A stretch of 64,000 nucleotides of DNA from JAGDMS01 sp050015455 (GCA_050015455.1 JBEKBJ010000002.1:1-64000); one strand, 5' to 3'; positions 44,372 to 53,705 are shown, numbered from the stretch's first letter. Notes: a model not told the origin generated them from the sequence alone. A program made the numbers and translations.

Positions 44372-44824
44372 CTAGTGGCTGCACCCGTTCAGGGCGTCGT
44401 TCACGGCCGCAAGGATTTCGTCGACGGTGATGTACCCATCGTGGTTGGCATCTCCGGCATTGATCGCCGGGCTGGCCGTACTGCTCGTGCAGGACGCGTT
44501 GGGTATATCAATGCCGCCGCATAGCGCGATGGTTTGAGTAGGCCCGCCGTTGTTCTGGAGCCCGGTAGGGTCGAGAACAGGGTTCGTGTTACAGAACGAG
44601 GTGCCGGTCGTGGTGGCGCAGCCGGTGCCCGTGAAGCCGCACGTCGTGCCGTCGTCGATGTTGTGGCCGCCATCAGTAACGCTGCTGCTGAACATGTCGT
44701 TCGCCCAATTGCCGCCCGAGGTGCTATTGGCGACGATCGTGTTGGTAAGCGTCAGCGGGCCGCCGTCGGTGTAGACGGCGCCGGCGTCGCCCGCGCTATT
44801 GCCGGAGAAGGTGCTGTTGGTCAC
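44372..44824 (-). pseudogene. Truncated anchor-Q protein with dockerin-like tail
   Basis: 150 codons covering only the end of an anchor-Q protein: one beta-helix rung (TNSTFSGNSAGDAGAVY), the NPVLDPTGLQNNGGPTQTIAL and SPAINAGDANHDG junction, and a single EF-hand-like tail (YITVDEILAAVNDALNGC). There is no signal peptide; upstream the sequence switches abruptly to a PIN-domain toxin fragment. The usual second Cys-rich half between INAG and the tail is missing: SPAINAGDANHDG fuses the two motifs directly. Confidence 0.75.
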
Positions 44825-44826
44825 CG

Positions 44827-44967
44827 TTAGCGCGGCTCGCGACGCAGCCTGTGAATCAGCGCCACCACGTCCGGTGAGTTGCTGGTGCGCTCTTGAACGA
44901 GGTCGCGACTCGGACGCGCCGTGAGGTAGCTCACAATCGTTGTTTCCACGTACACGCTCGACGCCAT
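44827..44967 (-). pseudogene. PIN-domain (VapC-like) toxin N-terminal fragment
   Basis: ATG at 44967 and 46 codons. The start MASSVYVETTIVSYLTARPS closely follows the N-terminus of PIN-domain toxins (VYxETTI-x-SYLTARPSRDL), including the first catalytic acidic residue. After RDLV the sequence departs from the family and stops, abutting the truncated anchor-Q gene. Non-functional remnant. Confidence 0.6.
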
Positions 44968-45003
44968 CACGCCACGCTACCGCAGACCGACATCGGGGTT
45001 TAG

Positions 45004-45101
45004 CACCGATCGTCTCTACGGACCCGCGCAGTCGGAACTTACGGCTTGTCGGTGCTCGGCGATCAAACCGTTATCGTCTCCGTGCCGATACTGGCCTGTC
45101 A
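45004..45101. repeat. ~100-bp repeat shared with 39276-39374 (copy 2)
   Basis: Begins CACCGATCGTCTCTACGGAC. Downstream the similarity continues weakly into the lysozyme coding end with frameshifts, so this is a second, decayed copy of the GH108 3' end plus its flank. Confidence 0.65.
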
Positions 45102-45554
45102 CCAGGGTCCCGCCTCGACTGAACCACAACCTCCCGACGCTACAGCCCGCCTCCGGCCCAGGTCCCCATGGGCAAGCCGCGCAAGATGTCAAAGGTTATG
45201 CTGGGTACGCAATCTACGCTCTGTCGGCTGTGGCGCTTCGTGTGCCTCTCTTGCGTCGGATGGACGTCGCAGGTATGAAGTGGACGAGAAAACGGGGTGA
45301 AACGACTCTCTGCCTCCCTTTGAGTAGCCCAACCGTTCCTGCGGTTGGCTGCGGCTTAGCACCACCCACGGCCGGCGCTCCCCCCAAGCGCCGGCCGGTG
45401 CTGAGCCGATCGTCCGTGGCTTCCGCAAGACTTAGAGGACAGGAAGTGGAGCTTGAGGTCACGTCAGCTGGGATGGTGCAGCAGTTTCAGCACTGCTGGT
45501 TCCGGGTGGAAGCTTAGCGTAACCCAAGAAGAACTGATCATCTGAGGAAAGGAT
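45102..45554. other. Intergenic region upstream of the DoxX gene
   Basis: About 450 bp without a supported gene. A perfect 9-bp GC-rich hairpin lies at 45371-45395 (GCCGGCGCT / AGCGCCGGC), with no T-tract. Frames here are short and Arg-rich. Confidence 0.45.
45371..45395. repeat. GC-rich perfect inverted repeat
   Basis: GCCGGCGCT and AGCGCCGGC separated by 7 bases. No flanking T-run, so not a Rho-independent terminator; it could be an RNA structure or protein site. Confidence 0.4.
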
Positions 45555-45980
45555 ATGGCGAACGAAGCTGTACCACCGGCAGTGATTTTGGTCCGAGCCA
45601 TGGTTGGCGGCGTCTTCCTCTCGGAGGGGATCCAGAAGTTCCTCTTCCCCACGGCTCTGGGAGCAGGCCGCTTTGCGACCATCGGGATTCCGGCCCCGCA
45701 GATCATGGCTCCGTTCGTTGGCGTTGTCGAGATCGTTTGTGGTCTCCTCCTCATCCTCGGCTTGGTGACGCGGCTGGCGGCGCTGCCGCTCTTCATCGAC
45801 ATCCTCGTCGCCATCGCGACGACCAAGGTTCCGATGCTCTTGAAGAGTGGCTTCTGGGCCGCCGCCCACGAGGCCCGGACCGATTACTGCATGCTCCTCG
45901 GGTTGATCTTCTTGCTCACTGTTGGTGGCGGCCCTTGGTCGCTCGACGCACGATCGAGCGTGAACCGCGGGCCTCACTGA
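45555..45980 (+). CDS. DoxX-family membrane protein
   Basis: A 141-aa protein with four membrane helices (~8-27, 45-68, 72-92, 108-127). Typical DoxX features: RAMVGGVFLSEGIQKFLFP, GRFATIGIP, PFVGVVEIVCGLLLILGL and TRLAALPLFIDILVAI. Members include thiosulfate:quinone oxidoreductase subunits and redox-stress membrane proteins; no partner gene (DoxA) is nearby. GAGGAAAGG precedes ATG 45555. A fragment of a second copy lies at 56636-56720. Confidence 0.9.
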   Translation: MANEAVPPAVILVRAMVGGVFLSEGIQKFLFPTALGAGRFATIGIPAPQIMAPFVGVVEIVCGLLLILGLVTRLAALPLFIDILVAIATTKVPMLLKSGFWAAAHEARTDYCMLLGLIFLLTVGGGPWSLDARSSVNRGPH

Positions 45981-46014
45981 GCCGCCGCCCGTCGAGTGAA
46001 AGGCGGACGGCGGC

Positions 46015-46860
46015 GTGCTGATCGCCAACGGTTTTGACGGGGCGCGGGATGTGAGACGGCTGCTCCTCGGCCACCGTGGGTTCGGCAATGCACGGCCCTG
46101 CGGATCGGCAGGGCCGCTCATCGTGCTGCTGTGTTTTCTCGCGGCGCCCGCGGCTGCTGGCCCTCCTTACGTCACCGACGATCCCGAGCCCGTGCCCCAC
46201 CAGCACTGGGAGGTCTACCTCGCCTCCCTGCTGTCCCGCGACGCCGGGGTCTGGTCGGGCACGGCACCGCACGTCGAGGTGAACTACGGCGCAGCGCGGA
46301 ACCTTCAGCTCCACACTATCCTACCCATGTCTTTCGTCCGCTCGACCGAGGGAACCACGACGTATGGGTACGGCGACACAGAACTTGGCGCGAAGTTTCG
46401 CTTTATCCAGGAAACCTCCACGCGCCCGCAGGTGGGCACCTTTCCCCTGCTGGAGATTCCAACCGGCGACCACCACAGAGGACTCGGAAGCGGGCACGTG
46501 CAGCTCTTCCTCCCGGTGTGGCTCCAGAAGAGCTATGGTGACTGGCTTACGTACGGAGGTGGTGGGTACTGGATCAACCCTGGCGCTGGCAACCACGACT
46601 GGGGCTTCTTCGGGTGGCAGGTGCAACGCCAACTCGTTTCCAATCTTAACCTTGGGGCAGAGGTGTTTCACACCACCGTCCAAGCACAGGGCGGAGAAGC
46701 GGAGACTCGGATCAACCTCGGGTTAGTCCTCGATCTCAGCGACCTGCAGCACGTACTGTTCTCGGCAGGTCGGGGACTTGAGGGTCCCAACCAGTTTCAG
46801 AGCTACCTCGCGTACCAACTCACCTTCGGCCCAGCGACCCAACGTCGGACTGGACATTGA
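46015..46860 (+). CDS. Exported outer-membrane beta-barrel-like protein
   Basis: About 281 aa from a GTG at 46015 (the exact start is uncertain; another GTG in frame lies at 46051). A signal-type segment (PLIVLLCFLAAPAAA) is followed by GPPYVTDDPEPVPHQHWEVYLA and alternating amphipathic strands (TTYGYGDTELGAKFRFIQE, GDWLTYGGGGYWINPG, FGWQVQRQLVSNLNLGAEVFH, TRINLGLVLDLSD) ending near the C-terminus in YLAYQLTFG. This fits the 'putative transporter / MetA-like outer-membrane' proteins often annotated in phenol-degradation loci. The substrate is unknown. It follows the DoxX gene by 34 bp and may be co-transcribed. Confidence 0.72.
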   Translation: MLIANGFDGARDVRRLLLGHRGFGNARPCGSAGPLIVLLCFLAAPAAAGPPYVTDDPEPVPHQHWEVYLASLLSRDAGVWSGTAPHVEVNYGAARNLQLHTILPMSFVRSTEGTTTYGYGDTELGAKFRFIQETSTRPQVGTFPLLEIPTGDHHRGLGSGHVQLFLPVWLQKSYGDWLTYGGGGYWINPGAGNHDWGFFGWQVQRQLVSNLNLGAEVFHTTVQAQGGEAETRINLGLVLDLSDLQHVLFSAGRGLEGPNQFQSYLAYQLTFGPATQRRTGH

Positions 46861-47253
46861 TGGTTCAACACAAAGGCAGAAGAACCCCGGCGCAGTGGCG
46901 AACGGATGGCCCGCCAGCGCGCTTCGCCCTTGCGAACCCCGGCGTGCCCGAGTGGGTTCCCACGGTTAGCGACTAGGCCCCCTTCCGTGCAAACATCCTG
47001 GTGCCCGTCGAGCTGCAATGTGCGTGGTTGCCCGACTGCGGCTTCGAAGACATCGACTGCTACTTCAAGGCGGTCGAGCTGGCGATCTTCGGAGGCCTGC
47101 GGCCGTCCGGCGCCACGACACAGGGGAGCTGAGACTTCCGGCCGGGTGGCAAGGCGTTACTTCGGAATCAACACGTCGGTGCATCCCACGTTTCGCTTAG
47201 TTCGACGGGGTGTCGGTTACCGATCGATCGTTCGACCTAAGCTGTTAGCGACC
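46861..47253. other. Intergenic region
   Basis: About 390 bp between convergent genes. A stop-bounded plus-strand stretch around 46988-47132 (ILVPVELQCAWLPDCGFEDI then DCYFKAVELAIFGG) has coding-like composition but no start or ribosome site; it may be a gene remnant. No terminator hairpin was found. Confidence 0.35.
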
Positions 47254-50200
47254 TCATTGAGCTTGCGCGGATGCAGGGGCGGACGCAGTTTCGTTGCTGT
47301 CGGGATGAACCGCCGGGTGCTCGGCTACCACACGGTCGATCACGCTGAACAACGTGCTGCTGTGGATCGGCTTGGCGATATACGCATCCATGCCAGCAGC
47401 CAGGCACCGCTCCGCGTCGCCTTTCATCGCGTCCGCCGTCATCGCGACGATCGGCAGGTGTGCCCCATTTGTCTGCTCGCGCTCGCGGATGGCCGCGGTG
47501 GCCTCGAAGCCGTCCATCTCCGGCATCTGCACATCCATAAGCACGACGTCAAACTCATATTGGGTGACTACGTCCACCGCCTGGCGACCGTTGGTAGCCA
47601 GCAGCACCGTATGGCCAGCTTTTTCCAGCAAGCGCACGGCGAACTTTTGGTTGATTGAGTTGTCTTCGACCACCAAGATGCGCAGCGGGCGTGCCGCCTT
47701 GCCGATCAGCTGTTCGTCAACCGACGCTGCTTGCTCGGCCTCCACCGCTGGGGCGCCCAGCACTCGCAAGATAGTGTTGAGCAGCTCCGACTGCTTTATC
47801 GGTTTGGCCAGATACGCCGCCACACCAAGCTGGCGGCAGCGCGCCGCATCTCCCGGCAAGTCGGCTGAAGAGAGCATCATAATCGTTGCCCCGGATAGCT
47901 CCGGAGTTCGCTTGATCCGCGCCGCCAGCTCGAATCCATCCATGAGCGGCATCTGCGCGTCGAGCAGCACCAACGGGTACGGTTGCCCTAGCCCGGCCGC
48001 GCGCATTAGTTCGGTGAGCGCGGCGATGCCGTCGTCCGCCGTAGTGGCTCGCATGCGCCAATTGGTGAGCGTCTCGTAAAGGATGCGACGGTTGGTGGCG
48101 TTGTCGTCCACGACCAACGCCCGCAGCCCGAGCAGCGCGAGTGGCGCCACCGGAACCTTGCGCCTGACCGGCCGGCTCGAAAGTCCAAAGCGCGCAGTGA
48201 AGTGGAAGGTACTGCCGCGGCCGACCTGGCTGTCGGCCCAGATCCGTCCGCCCATCAGCTCCACCAGTTGCGTAGAGATGGCGAGACCCAGCCCCGTGCC
48301 CCCGTAACGCCGGGTGGTGGAGCTGTCGGCCTGCTCGAAGGGCTTGAAAATGGTTTTTAGCTTGTCAGCCGGTACGCCGATGCCGGTGTCCTTGATACTG
48401 AAGTGGAGCTGCACCGCGCCATCGGATTGCGCCTCGGTGTCAGCACTTATGATTACCTCGCCCCGTGCGGTGAACTTGATGGCGTTGCTCACAAGATTGA
48501 CCAGTACTTGCCGCAACCGGCCGGCATCGCCCACCAAGGCGTCCGGCACGTTCGGCGGAATGGCGTACGCCAGCTCCAGCCCTTTCTCGGCCGCGCGCAC
48601 CGCCAGCGCTTTCGTGGCGTCCCCGACGCAGTCGCGTAGGGAGAAGTCACTCACATCGAGCTCGACCTTGCCCGCCTCCACCTTAGCGAAGTCGAGGATG
48701 TCGTTGATGACCCTCAGCAGCGAGTCAGCCGAGGACTTGACCATGGTGAGGTATTCCCGCTGCTCATCAGTGAGCGGGGTGTTGAGGGTGAGATCGGTCA
48801 TGCCGACGATACCGTTCATCGGCGTGCGGATCTCGTGGCTCACGTTGGCGAGGAACTCGTTCTTGGCGCGGTTGGCGGCTTCCGCGGCAACCATGGCTTG
48901 CTGCAGCTCCCGCTCGATGCGTTTGCGCTCGGTGATGTCGCGGCAGATCCCTTGCATCGCCACGGGGGCGCCGTCGCGGTAGAGGACGCGGGGGTTCACT
49001 TCAAGCGTGACCTCCCGACCTTTCTTTGTGGTGAGGTGAAGCTCGTAAGGTGACGCGCTGTCTCCCGCGATGCGGCGTTGCGTCTCCCACGCAGCGCGCT
49101 CCTGGTCGCTTGCCGTGATAAGTTTCATGACGTCCATACCCTGCCATTCTTCGCGCGTGTACCCAGTAAGTTGCTCACCCGCTCGGTTCACAGACTTAAG
49201 GAATCCGTCGAGGTCGTGCTCGAAGATGATGTCGTTGGCGTTCTCGAACAGCTCGCGATAGCGCTCCTCGCTGGCGCGCAGTGCCTCTTCGGCCTGCTTG
49301 CGCCGCGTGATGTCCTGAACGTGAACCAGAAAGCCCAGCGGGGCTCCGGCCGCATCATGCAGGATCGACACTATGGACAGGCCCCACACGACATGCCCGC
49401 GCTTATGGATGTACCGCTTTTCCAACTGATACGAGGAAATCTCACCGGCAAGCAGTTGCCGCGTATAGTCCCACTGCGAGGGGAGATCGTCCGGATGGCT
49501 GATGTCGGCAAAGGTCGTGGCGAGCAGCTCGTCTTCCGAGTAGCCAAGCATCTCGCACAGCGAACGATTGACTTTCAAGTAACGACCTAATGGCTTGGTC
49601 AAGCACATGCCGATCGGAGCATTGTCAAATGCGCCGCGGAAGCGCTCTTCGCTTTGGCGCAACGCCTCTTCGGCCCGCCGGCGCTCGGTGACGTCGCGGA
49701 CAACGCCGCGAAACCCACGCGGTTGCCCGGCGTCGTCCCGGATCAGGGAGGCGGACGCCTCGACAAGTCGCTTGGTCCCGTCCTTGCGAATCATTTCCCA
49801 GTCGAAAAGCCTTTGTGGCTCGCCGGTTCGATACACGCGACTGAACACCTCGTACAACGGCGCGGCCTTCTCTGGGGCTGTGTATTGGCGGTAGTTCATC
49901 CCCAGTAACTCGTCGGCGGGGTACCCCGTTGCCCGGCACACCGAGTCATTGAAGAAGGTGAAATTGCCGGCCAGATCCACTTCGTAGTAGCCGTCCTGGA
50001 TGCTCGTGAGGATGGTGCGGTATTTCTCCTCGCTCTCGCGCAGCGCGCCCTCCCTCTGCTTCCGCTCCCGGATGTCGTGTGCGATGAGGACGGTGCCCAC
50101 CCGGCTGCGATCGCGGTCCTGTAGAGGGGAGAGCGAGATTCTCACGGTGACCGGTTCGCCGCCCTTGGTGTGGAATACCATCTCTTCGTTGCGAGCCGTG

Positions 50201-51093
50201 CCCGGCGAGAGCAGCTGGCGAAGGTGTCGGGCGCCGCCCGCATCCGCGCCCGCCAAACACTCGATCCGCTCCCCGAGCAGCTCCTGCTCGGTGTAACCCA
50301 AGGTTACGCACAGCGCCTGATTGACGACGCGGATCCTGCCGTCCGCGTCACAGACCGCGAGCGGATCGGCCATGGTGCCGAGGATCTCGTTGGCGGCGAA
50401 GGCCGGAACAATGTCAACCAAGCGATAGCGCTGGATGGCGCGGGCCATCAAGGCGAGACAGACGAAAACCGGCAAGTACCCCAAGGGATAGAGCGGCACG
50501 CCGTAGCAAGGCAAATAGTCCAGCCCGCCCACATAGGCGATGCTGAACGCGATGAGCAGAGCGCGCAGCCTGTGCTTATGCGTGCCGGGCTCTGCTTTGC
50601 GGTACTCGATCCAGTAATCGCGCAGGTTGGCAAGCGCGAGCCCAAAGAAGAATACCAAGAAAGGGACGCCCAGCCAGCCATAGCGCGGATAGTATCCCCA
50701 CCAGTAGCGGTAGACGCCGGCGACCAGCACATCGCTGCCGAGGGCGGCCGCCGAGAAAAATGCGGACAGCAGCAAGCCGGCCCAAATGAGCCTCTTACGC
50801 CGGGCATAGATGCCCATCGTGACCACCGAAAACAGGTAGATGGTCGACGGAATGAAAGGACTGCCGAAAAGATTAAACCTTGCCCACCATATCGCGTACC
50901 CTTCGTTGGTGGCGCAATACATCGCCGCGAGCCCAGAGAGCCATACGCTGACCGCGAGCTGGATAAAGAGAAACGCCACGCTTACGCGCGAAGCGCGTTC
51001 ACGGATGATGGCCGCTACGCCGACCAGGAGCAGTCCCAGAACGGTAACCGCCAGCGGGGCAGCGTGGATGTTGAAGCTATAATGCGGTGGCAT
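47254..51093 (-). CDS. Hybrid histidine kinase: 7TM sensor, four PAS, two receivers
   Basis: A 1279-aa membrane kinase. An N-terminal seven-helix region (~10-215) is followed by four PAS/PAC units (~240-345, 355-475, 485-605, 610-730; each ending in DI/DV-x-E/RR), HisKA with phospho-His in NVSHEIRTPMNGIVG, a complete ATPase (NLVSNAIKF, DTGIGVP, GTGLGLAIS) and two receiver domains (acceptor Asp in LVLLDAQMPLMDG and VVLMDVQMPEMDG). There is no internal Hpt domain, but a separate Hpt gene lies just upstream. ATG 51093 is preferred to a start 23 codons earlier. It converges on the 46015 gene. Confidence 0.94.
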   Translation of the reverse strand: MPPHYSFNIHAAPLAVTVLGLLLVGVAAIIRERASRVSVAFLFIQLAVSVWLSGLAAMYCATNEGYAIWWARFNLFGSPFIPSTIYLFSVVTMGIYARRKRLIWAGLLLSAFFSAAALGSDVLVAGVYRYWWGYYPRYGWLGVPFLVFFFGLALANLRDYWIEYRKAEPGTHKHRLRALLIAFSIAYVGGLDYLPCYGVPLYPLGYLPVFVCLALMARAIQRYRLVDIVPAFAANEILGTMADPLAVCDADGRIRVVNQALCVTLGYTEQELLGERIECLAGADAGGARHLRQLLSPGTARNEEMVFHTKGGEPVTVRISLSPLQDRDRSRVGTVLIAHDIRERKQREGALRESEEKYRTILTSIQDGYYEVDLAGNFTFFNDSVCRATGYPADELLGMNYRQYTAPEKAAPLYEVFSRVYRTGEPQRLFDWEMIRKDGTKRLVEASASLIRDDAGQPRGFRGVVRDVTERRRAEEALRQSEERFRGAFDNAPIGMCLTKPLGRYLKVNRSLCEMLGYSEDELLATTFADISHPDDLPSQWDYTRQLLAGEISSYQLEKRYIHKRGHVVWGLSIVSILHDAAGAPLGFLVHVQDITRRKQAEEALRASEERYRELFENANDIIFEHDLDGFLKSVNRAGEQLTGYTREEWQGMDVMKLITASDQERAAWETQRRIAGDSASPYELHLTTKKGREVTLEVNPRVLYRDGAPVAMQGICRDITERKRIERELQQAMVAAEAANRAKNEFLANVSHEIRTPMNGIVGMTDLTLNTPLTDEQREYLTMVKSSADSLLRVINDILDFAKVEAGKVELDVSDFSLRDCVGDATKALAVRAAEKGLELAYAIPPNVPDALVGDAGRLRQVLVNLVSNAIKFTARGEVIISADTEAQSDGAVQLHFSIKDTGIGVPADKLKTIFKPFEQADSSTTRRYGGTGLGLAISTQLVELMGGRIWADSQVGRGSTFHFTARFGLSSRPVRRKVPVAPLALLGLRALVVDDNATNRRILYETLTNWRMRATTADDGIAALTELMRAAGLGQPYPLVLLDAQMPLMDGFELAARIKRTPELSGATIMMLSSADLPGDAARCRQLGVAAYLAKPIKQSELLNTILRVLGAPAVEAEQAASVDEQLIGKAARPLRILVVEDNSINQKFAVRLLEKAGHTVLLATNGRQAVDVVTQYEFDVVLMDVQMPEMDGFEATAAIREREQTNGAHLPIVAMTADAMKGDAERCLAAGMDAYIAKPIHSSTLFSVIDRVVAEHPAVHPDSNETASAPASAQAQ

Positions 51094-51310
51094 GCTGCTC
51101 GGGCCTTTCGCTAAGTGAACCGGCGCCGGATCGCGTAGGAGATGCTGGCGAAGATGAGACACGGAGATCCATCAGCACGCAAGGGAGGTGCGGCACCAGG
51201 ATGAGCAACGGGCTCGCGGCCGCTCGTTGGAGGGGCGGCTCGTTTTTATGCCGCCGGAGTTGTCGCCAGGTGCGTTGGATTGTCGGGGAGGGCATTCAAC
51301 CTCGGCGACG

Positions 51311-51724
51311 CTAGGCAAACGCTTGTAACGTGCTCGTGAGGTTCTCGATCTCCGTTTCCAGGTCCGCCAGCGCCTGATCAACTTCCGCCCAATCACCCGT
51401 GCGGCCCATGAGCTGCAGCCGTTGCGCCGCAGCCACCGCCAGGTCGGCCGCGAAGTTGGCTACTGATCCCTTGAGAGAGTGGGCTGCCCGTGCCAGAGTG
51501 GTGCCGTCGCGCCGGCCGACGGCGTCACGTACGTCCGACAGCCGGGCTGGGCAGTCTCTCAGAAACAGCCCGACGACCTCGCGAAGCAGCTCGGTATCGC
51601 CGCCGAAGAGATCCAGGAGCAGACTAGCAGAACATTCCGCCTCCGGCTCTTGCGGTGCCAGATCTGTTGCACGTCTCCCGGCCGTGAATTCCGAGCCGGT
51701 TTCGAATGCGCTACTTCTCTCCAT
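51311..51724 (-). CDS. Stand-alone Hpt phosphotransfer protein
   Basis: A 137-aa helical protein with the Hpt signature AHSLKGSVANF, the phospho-accepting His at about residue 82, within LLLDLFGGDTELLREVVGLFL ... LARAAHSLKGS. It supplies the Hpt step missing from the hybrid kinase encoded ~220 bp downstream, so a kinase-receiver-Hpt-receiver relay is likely. The N-terminal ~30 residues are polar and variable. Confidence 0.9.
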   Translation of the reverse strand: MERSSAFETGSEFTAGRRATDLAPQEPEAECSASLLLDLFGGDTELLREVVGLFLRDCPARLSDVRDAVGRRDGTTLARAAHSLKGSVANFAADLAVAAAQRLQLMGRTGDWAEVDQALADLETEIENLTSTLQAFA

Positions 51725-51994
51725 TGCACAGCCTCTGCGATCTCAGGCTGTGCACATCGCGTGCCGCGGAGGCCCTTATGCGGGGCGCATGCAGAGCCTC
51801 ACCCACGGCGTGGGCCCAGTTCCGCTCGGTGGCGAATCGCATGACGGGTGATCATTGCGTGACGTCAGCCGCAGGTCGTGTCCTTTGCGGGCGCTCTTCT
51901 GGCGGCGTCCCGAATGGCGGCGTCCCGAAGCCTGTCCTGAGCGCAGTCGAAGGGGGCTCGTCCGCGGAAAATCGACACACTCTCCAACGGGCTG
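51725..51994. other. Intergenic region with short repeats
   Basis: 270 bp between the Hpt and receiver genes. A 15-bp direct duplication (GGCGGCGTCCCGAAT / ...AAG, 51901-51930) is directly followed by a dispersed palindromic repeat (51936-51953). No gene seen. Confidence 0.5.
51936..51953. repeat. Dispersed palindromic repeat, copy 2
   Basis: CCTGAGCGCAGTCGAAGG, related to the words at 38203-38219 (reverse complement CCTGAGCTTGTCGAAGG) and 59733-59749 (CCTGAGCCTGTCGAAGG). Confidence 0.6.
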
Positions 51995-52378
51995 CTAGTC
52001 CCCGCGACGATTCGCGGGGAGGTACTTCCTGATCTCTTGAACGAGGTACGTCGCCGTAAATGGCTTCGAGATGTAACCGGTGCATCCCACCCGCGACGCG
52101 CTCAGTCCCCCCCCGTCCCAGAGGTGGGCGGTCACCGCAATCACTGGGATGTCGCGGGTTGCAGGGTCCTGCCTCACCGCGGCGATGACATCGTAGCCGG
52201 TCACTTGCGGCATTTCCAGATCGGTCAGCACGAGGTCGGGCTTGTGGGCCTTGACCTTGCGGATAGCGTCTTCACCTCCGTACCCGACCATGACCTGGTA
52301 GCCCGCGTTGTTGAGCGCGTAGGTGATGAGCCTCATCGTGGCCGGGTCGTCTTCGACAACCAGAACGCTCGGCTTCAT
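51995..52378 (-). CDS. Single-domain response regulator
   Basis: A 127-aa receiver-only protein: acidic pair in VVEDDPAT, phospho-acceptor Asp in LVLTDLEMPQVTG, Thr in AVTAH and Lys in YISKPFTATYL. It lacks an output domain and is probably the last acceptor, or an adaptor, of the relay formed with the Hpt protein and hybrid kinase downstream. An extended -10 (TGGTATACT) lies just upstream. Confidence 0.92.
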   Translation of the reverse strand: MKPSVLVVEDDPATMRLITYALNNAGYQVMVGYGGEDAIRKVKAHKPDLVLTDLEMPQVTGYDVIAAVRQDPATRDIPVIAVTAHLWDGGGLSASRVGCTGYISKPFTATYLVQEIRKYLPANRRGD

Positions 52379-52398
52379 TCGTTTTGCACCCTATTGTT

Positions 52399-52407
52399 AG
52401 TATACCA
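52399..52407 (-). promoter_or_regulatory. Extended -10 promoter of the receiver gene
   Basis: On the minus strand TGG-TATACT lies ~21 bp before the start codon; the TGN extension compensates for the lack of a good -35. It probably drives the receiver gene and perhaps the Hpt and hybrid kinase genes. Confidence 0.45.
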
Positions 52408-52628
52408 CATCATGCGCAGGTGATCATCTTTTCCCTTGAGCCGGCTGCGACGGGTTCTGGGCGACGCTTGTCACGGCTCTCGCCGGTGTTCTGTCACCGA
52501 GCGAAGCTGCGTGCGCACGACGGACACAACGAGAACTGGCAAAGGGCTCTGCTTCATGGGATAATGGTTGGCCTGGAAATGGGAGCGTCGTGAGCATCGG
52601 TCACTCTTGTGCGGGTGAGTGAAACACC

Positions 52629-53705
52629 ATGGCGGAAGTGTCCGAACCGCAGATCGATGGACCGAGCGTCGTCCTGGCTGAAGACAGCGACGATCAGGCG
52701 TTGGTGATCACGCGGACGTTAGAGAAAGAGGGCTTCCGCGTGCGGCGAGAAGCATCGGCGCAAGGGCTTCTGAACAGCCTCAAGCGAGGTGCCGACGAGG
52801 TTGTCCTGCTCGATCTTGGCCTCCCCGACATGCACGGGCTGGAGGTGTTGCAGAAGATCGTTCGTTACAGCGGCGACATTCCGGTCATCGCCTTGACCGC
52901 TCTTGATGACATCAAGATTGTGGTGGGCGCGATTCGCATGGGGGCCTGGGACTACGTGGCCAAACGAGCCGACCGATCTCATCTCAAGGAGTTGCCGGAT
53001 GTGATTCGGCGCAGCCAAGACCGGCGACGACTGCTGCAACACCAGAGTCTCGCCCTTCGCCGTCTGAATGACAATGTCCGCGAGCGGATAAGGGCGATTG
53101 AGAAGTGCGCCGATGAGTTGGCGGCAAGACACGTGACGGGGGGAGGGCAGCCTGTTGTCGGCGAAATTCGCGACAGCACATCCGGCATTCTGGCGTTGGT
53201 ATCGGACTTCGTTGTGGCGCGAGCGACGGAAACGGGTGCCCTCTCGCTAAATCACCAGCGTCTATCGGTTGGCGCCGTGGTCGGGCGCGTGACGTCGCAG
53301 CAGAAGGCCACGATAACGGCCAAGAACATCACTCTCGACGTGCACACGGCCGATGGCCTCCCGGAAATCAATGCCGATCAGGGTCTCATGGAGCACGCTG
53401 TAACGAACCTGCTCCTCAATGCGACCAGTTCGACGCCAGCTGGGGGCACCGTGACCGTGTCACTCGAAGGCGATGCTGACAGGCTGGTCCTCAGCGTCGC
53501 GGATACCGGTAAAGGCATTACGGAATCCGAGCTTCAGTCGATCTTCGAGAAGTCCTGGCGGCTCCGGGCTGCCTCGCGGACAAGCGACCTCAGACTCTTC
53601 GTGACCAAGGCCATCGTCGAAGCGCACGGCGGAGAGATCTGCGTCGAAGGCGCGCCGGGCAGCGGTTCTACCTTCAAAGTCCGCCTGCCGTTGGGCACCA
53701 GCTAA
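52629..53705 (+). CDS. Receiver-ATPase protein (degenerate histidine-kinase-like)
   Basis: A 358-aa soluble protein. The receiver domain (~12-130) has VVLAEDSDDQA, acceptor Asp in VVLLDLGLPDMHG, Thr in ALTAL and Lys in YVAKRADRSHL. A helical linker (~135-200) follows without a recognisable HisKA His, then an ATPase-type domain (~205-355) with LLLNATSS in the N-box and DTGKGITESEL, but the GTGLGL lid is replaced by SRTSDLRLFVTKAI. The kinase core thus looks impaired; it may be a pseudokinase or phosphatase. It is divergent from the receiver/Hpt/hybrid kinase genes. Confidence 0.85.
   Translation: MAEVSEPQIDGPSVVLAEDSDDQALVITRTLEKEGFRVRREASAQGLLNSLKRGADEVVLLDLGLPDMHGLEVLQKIVRYSGDIPVIALTALDDIKIVVGAIRMGAWDYVAKRADRSHLKELPDVIRRSQDRRRLLQHQSLALRRLNDNVRERIRAIEKCADELAARHVTGGGQPVVGEIRDSTSGILALVSDFVVARATETGALSLNHQRLSVGAVVGRVTSQQKATITAKNITLDVHTADGLPEINADQGLMEHAVTNLLLNATSSTPAGGTVTVSLEGDADRLVLSVADTGKGITESELQSIFEKSWRLRAASRTSDLRLFVTKAIVEAHGGEICVEGAPGSGSTFKVRLPLGTS

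Noticed and set aside
45371..45395. Terminator
   Set aside because: Perfect 9-bp stem but no T-tract on either strand.
46015..46860. Phenol-degradation transporter
   Set aside because: Only the general barrel-like pattern is seen; no aromatic-degradation gene is nearby, so I did not name a substrate.
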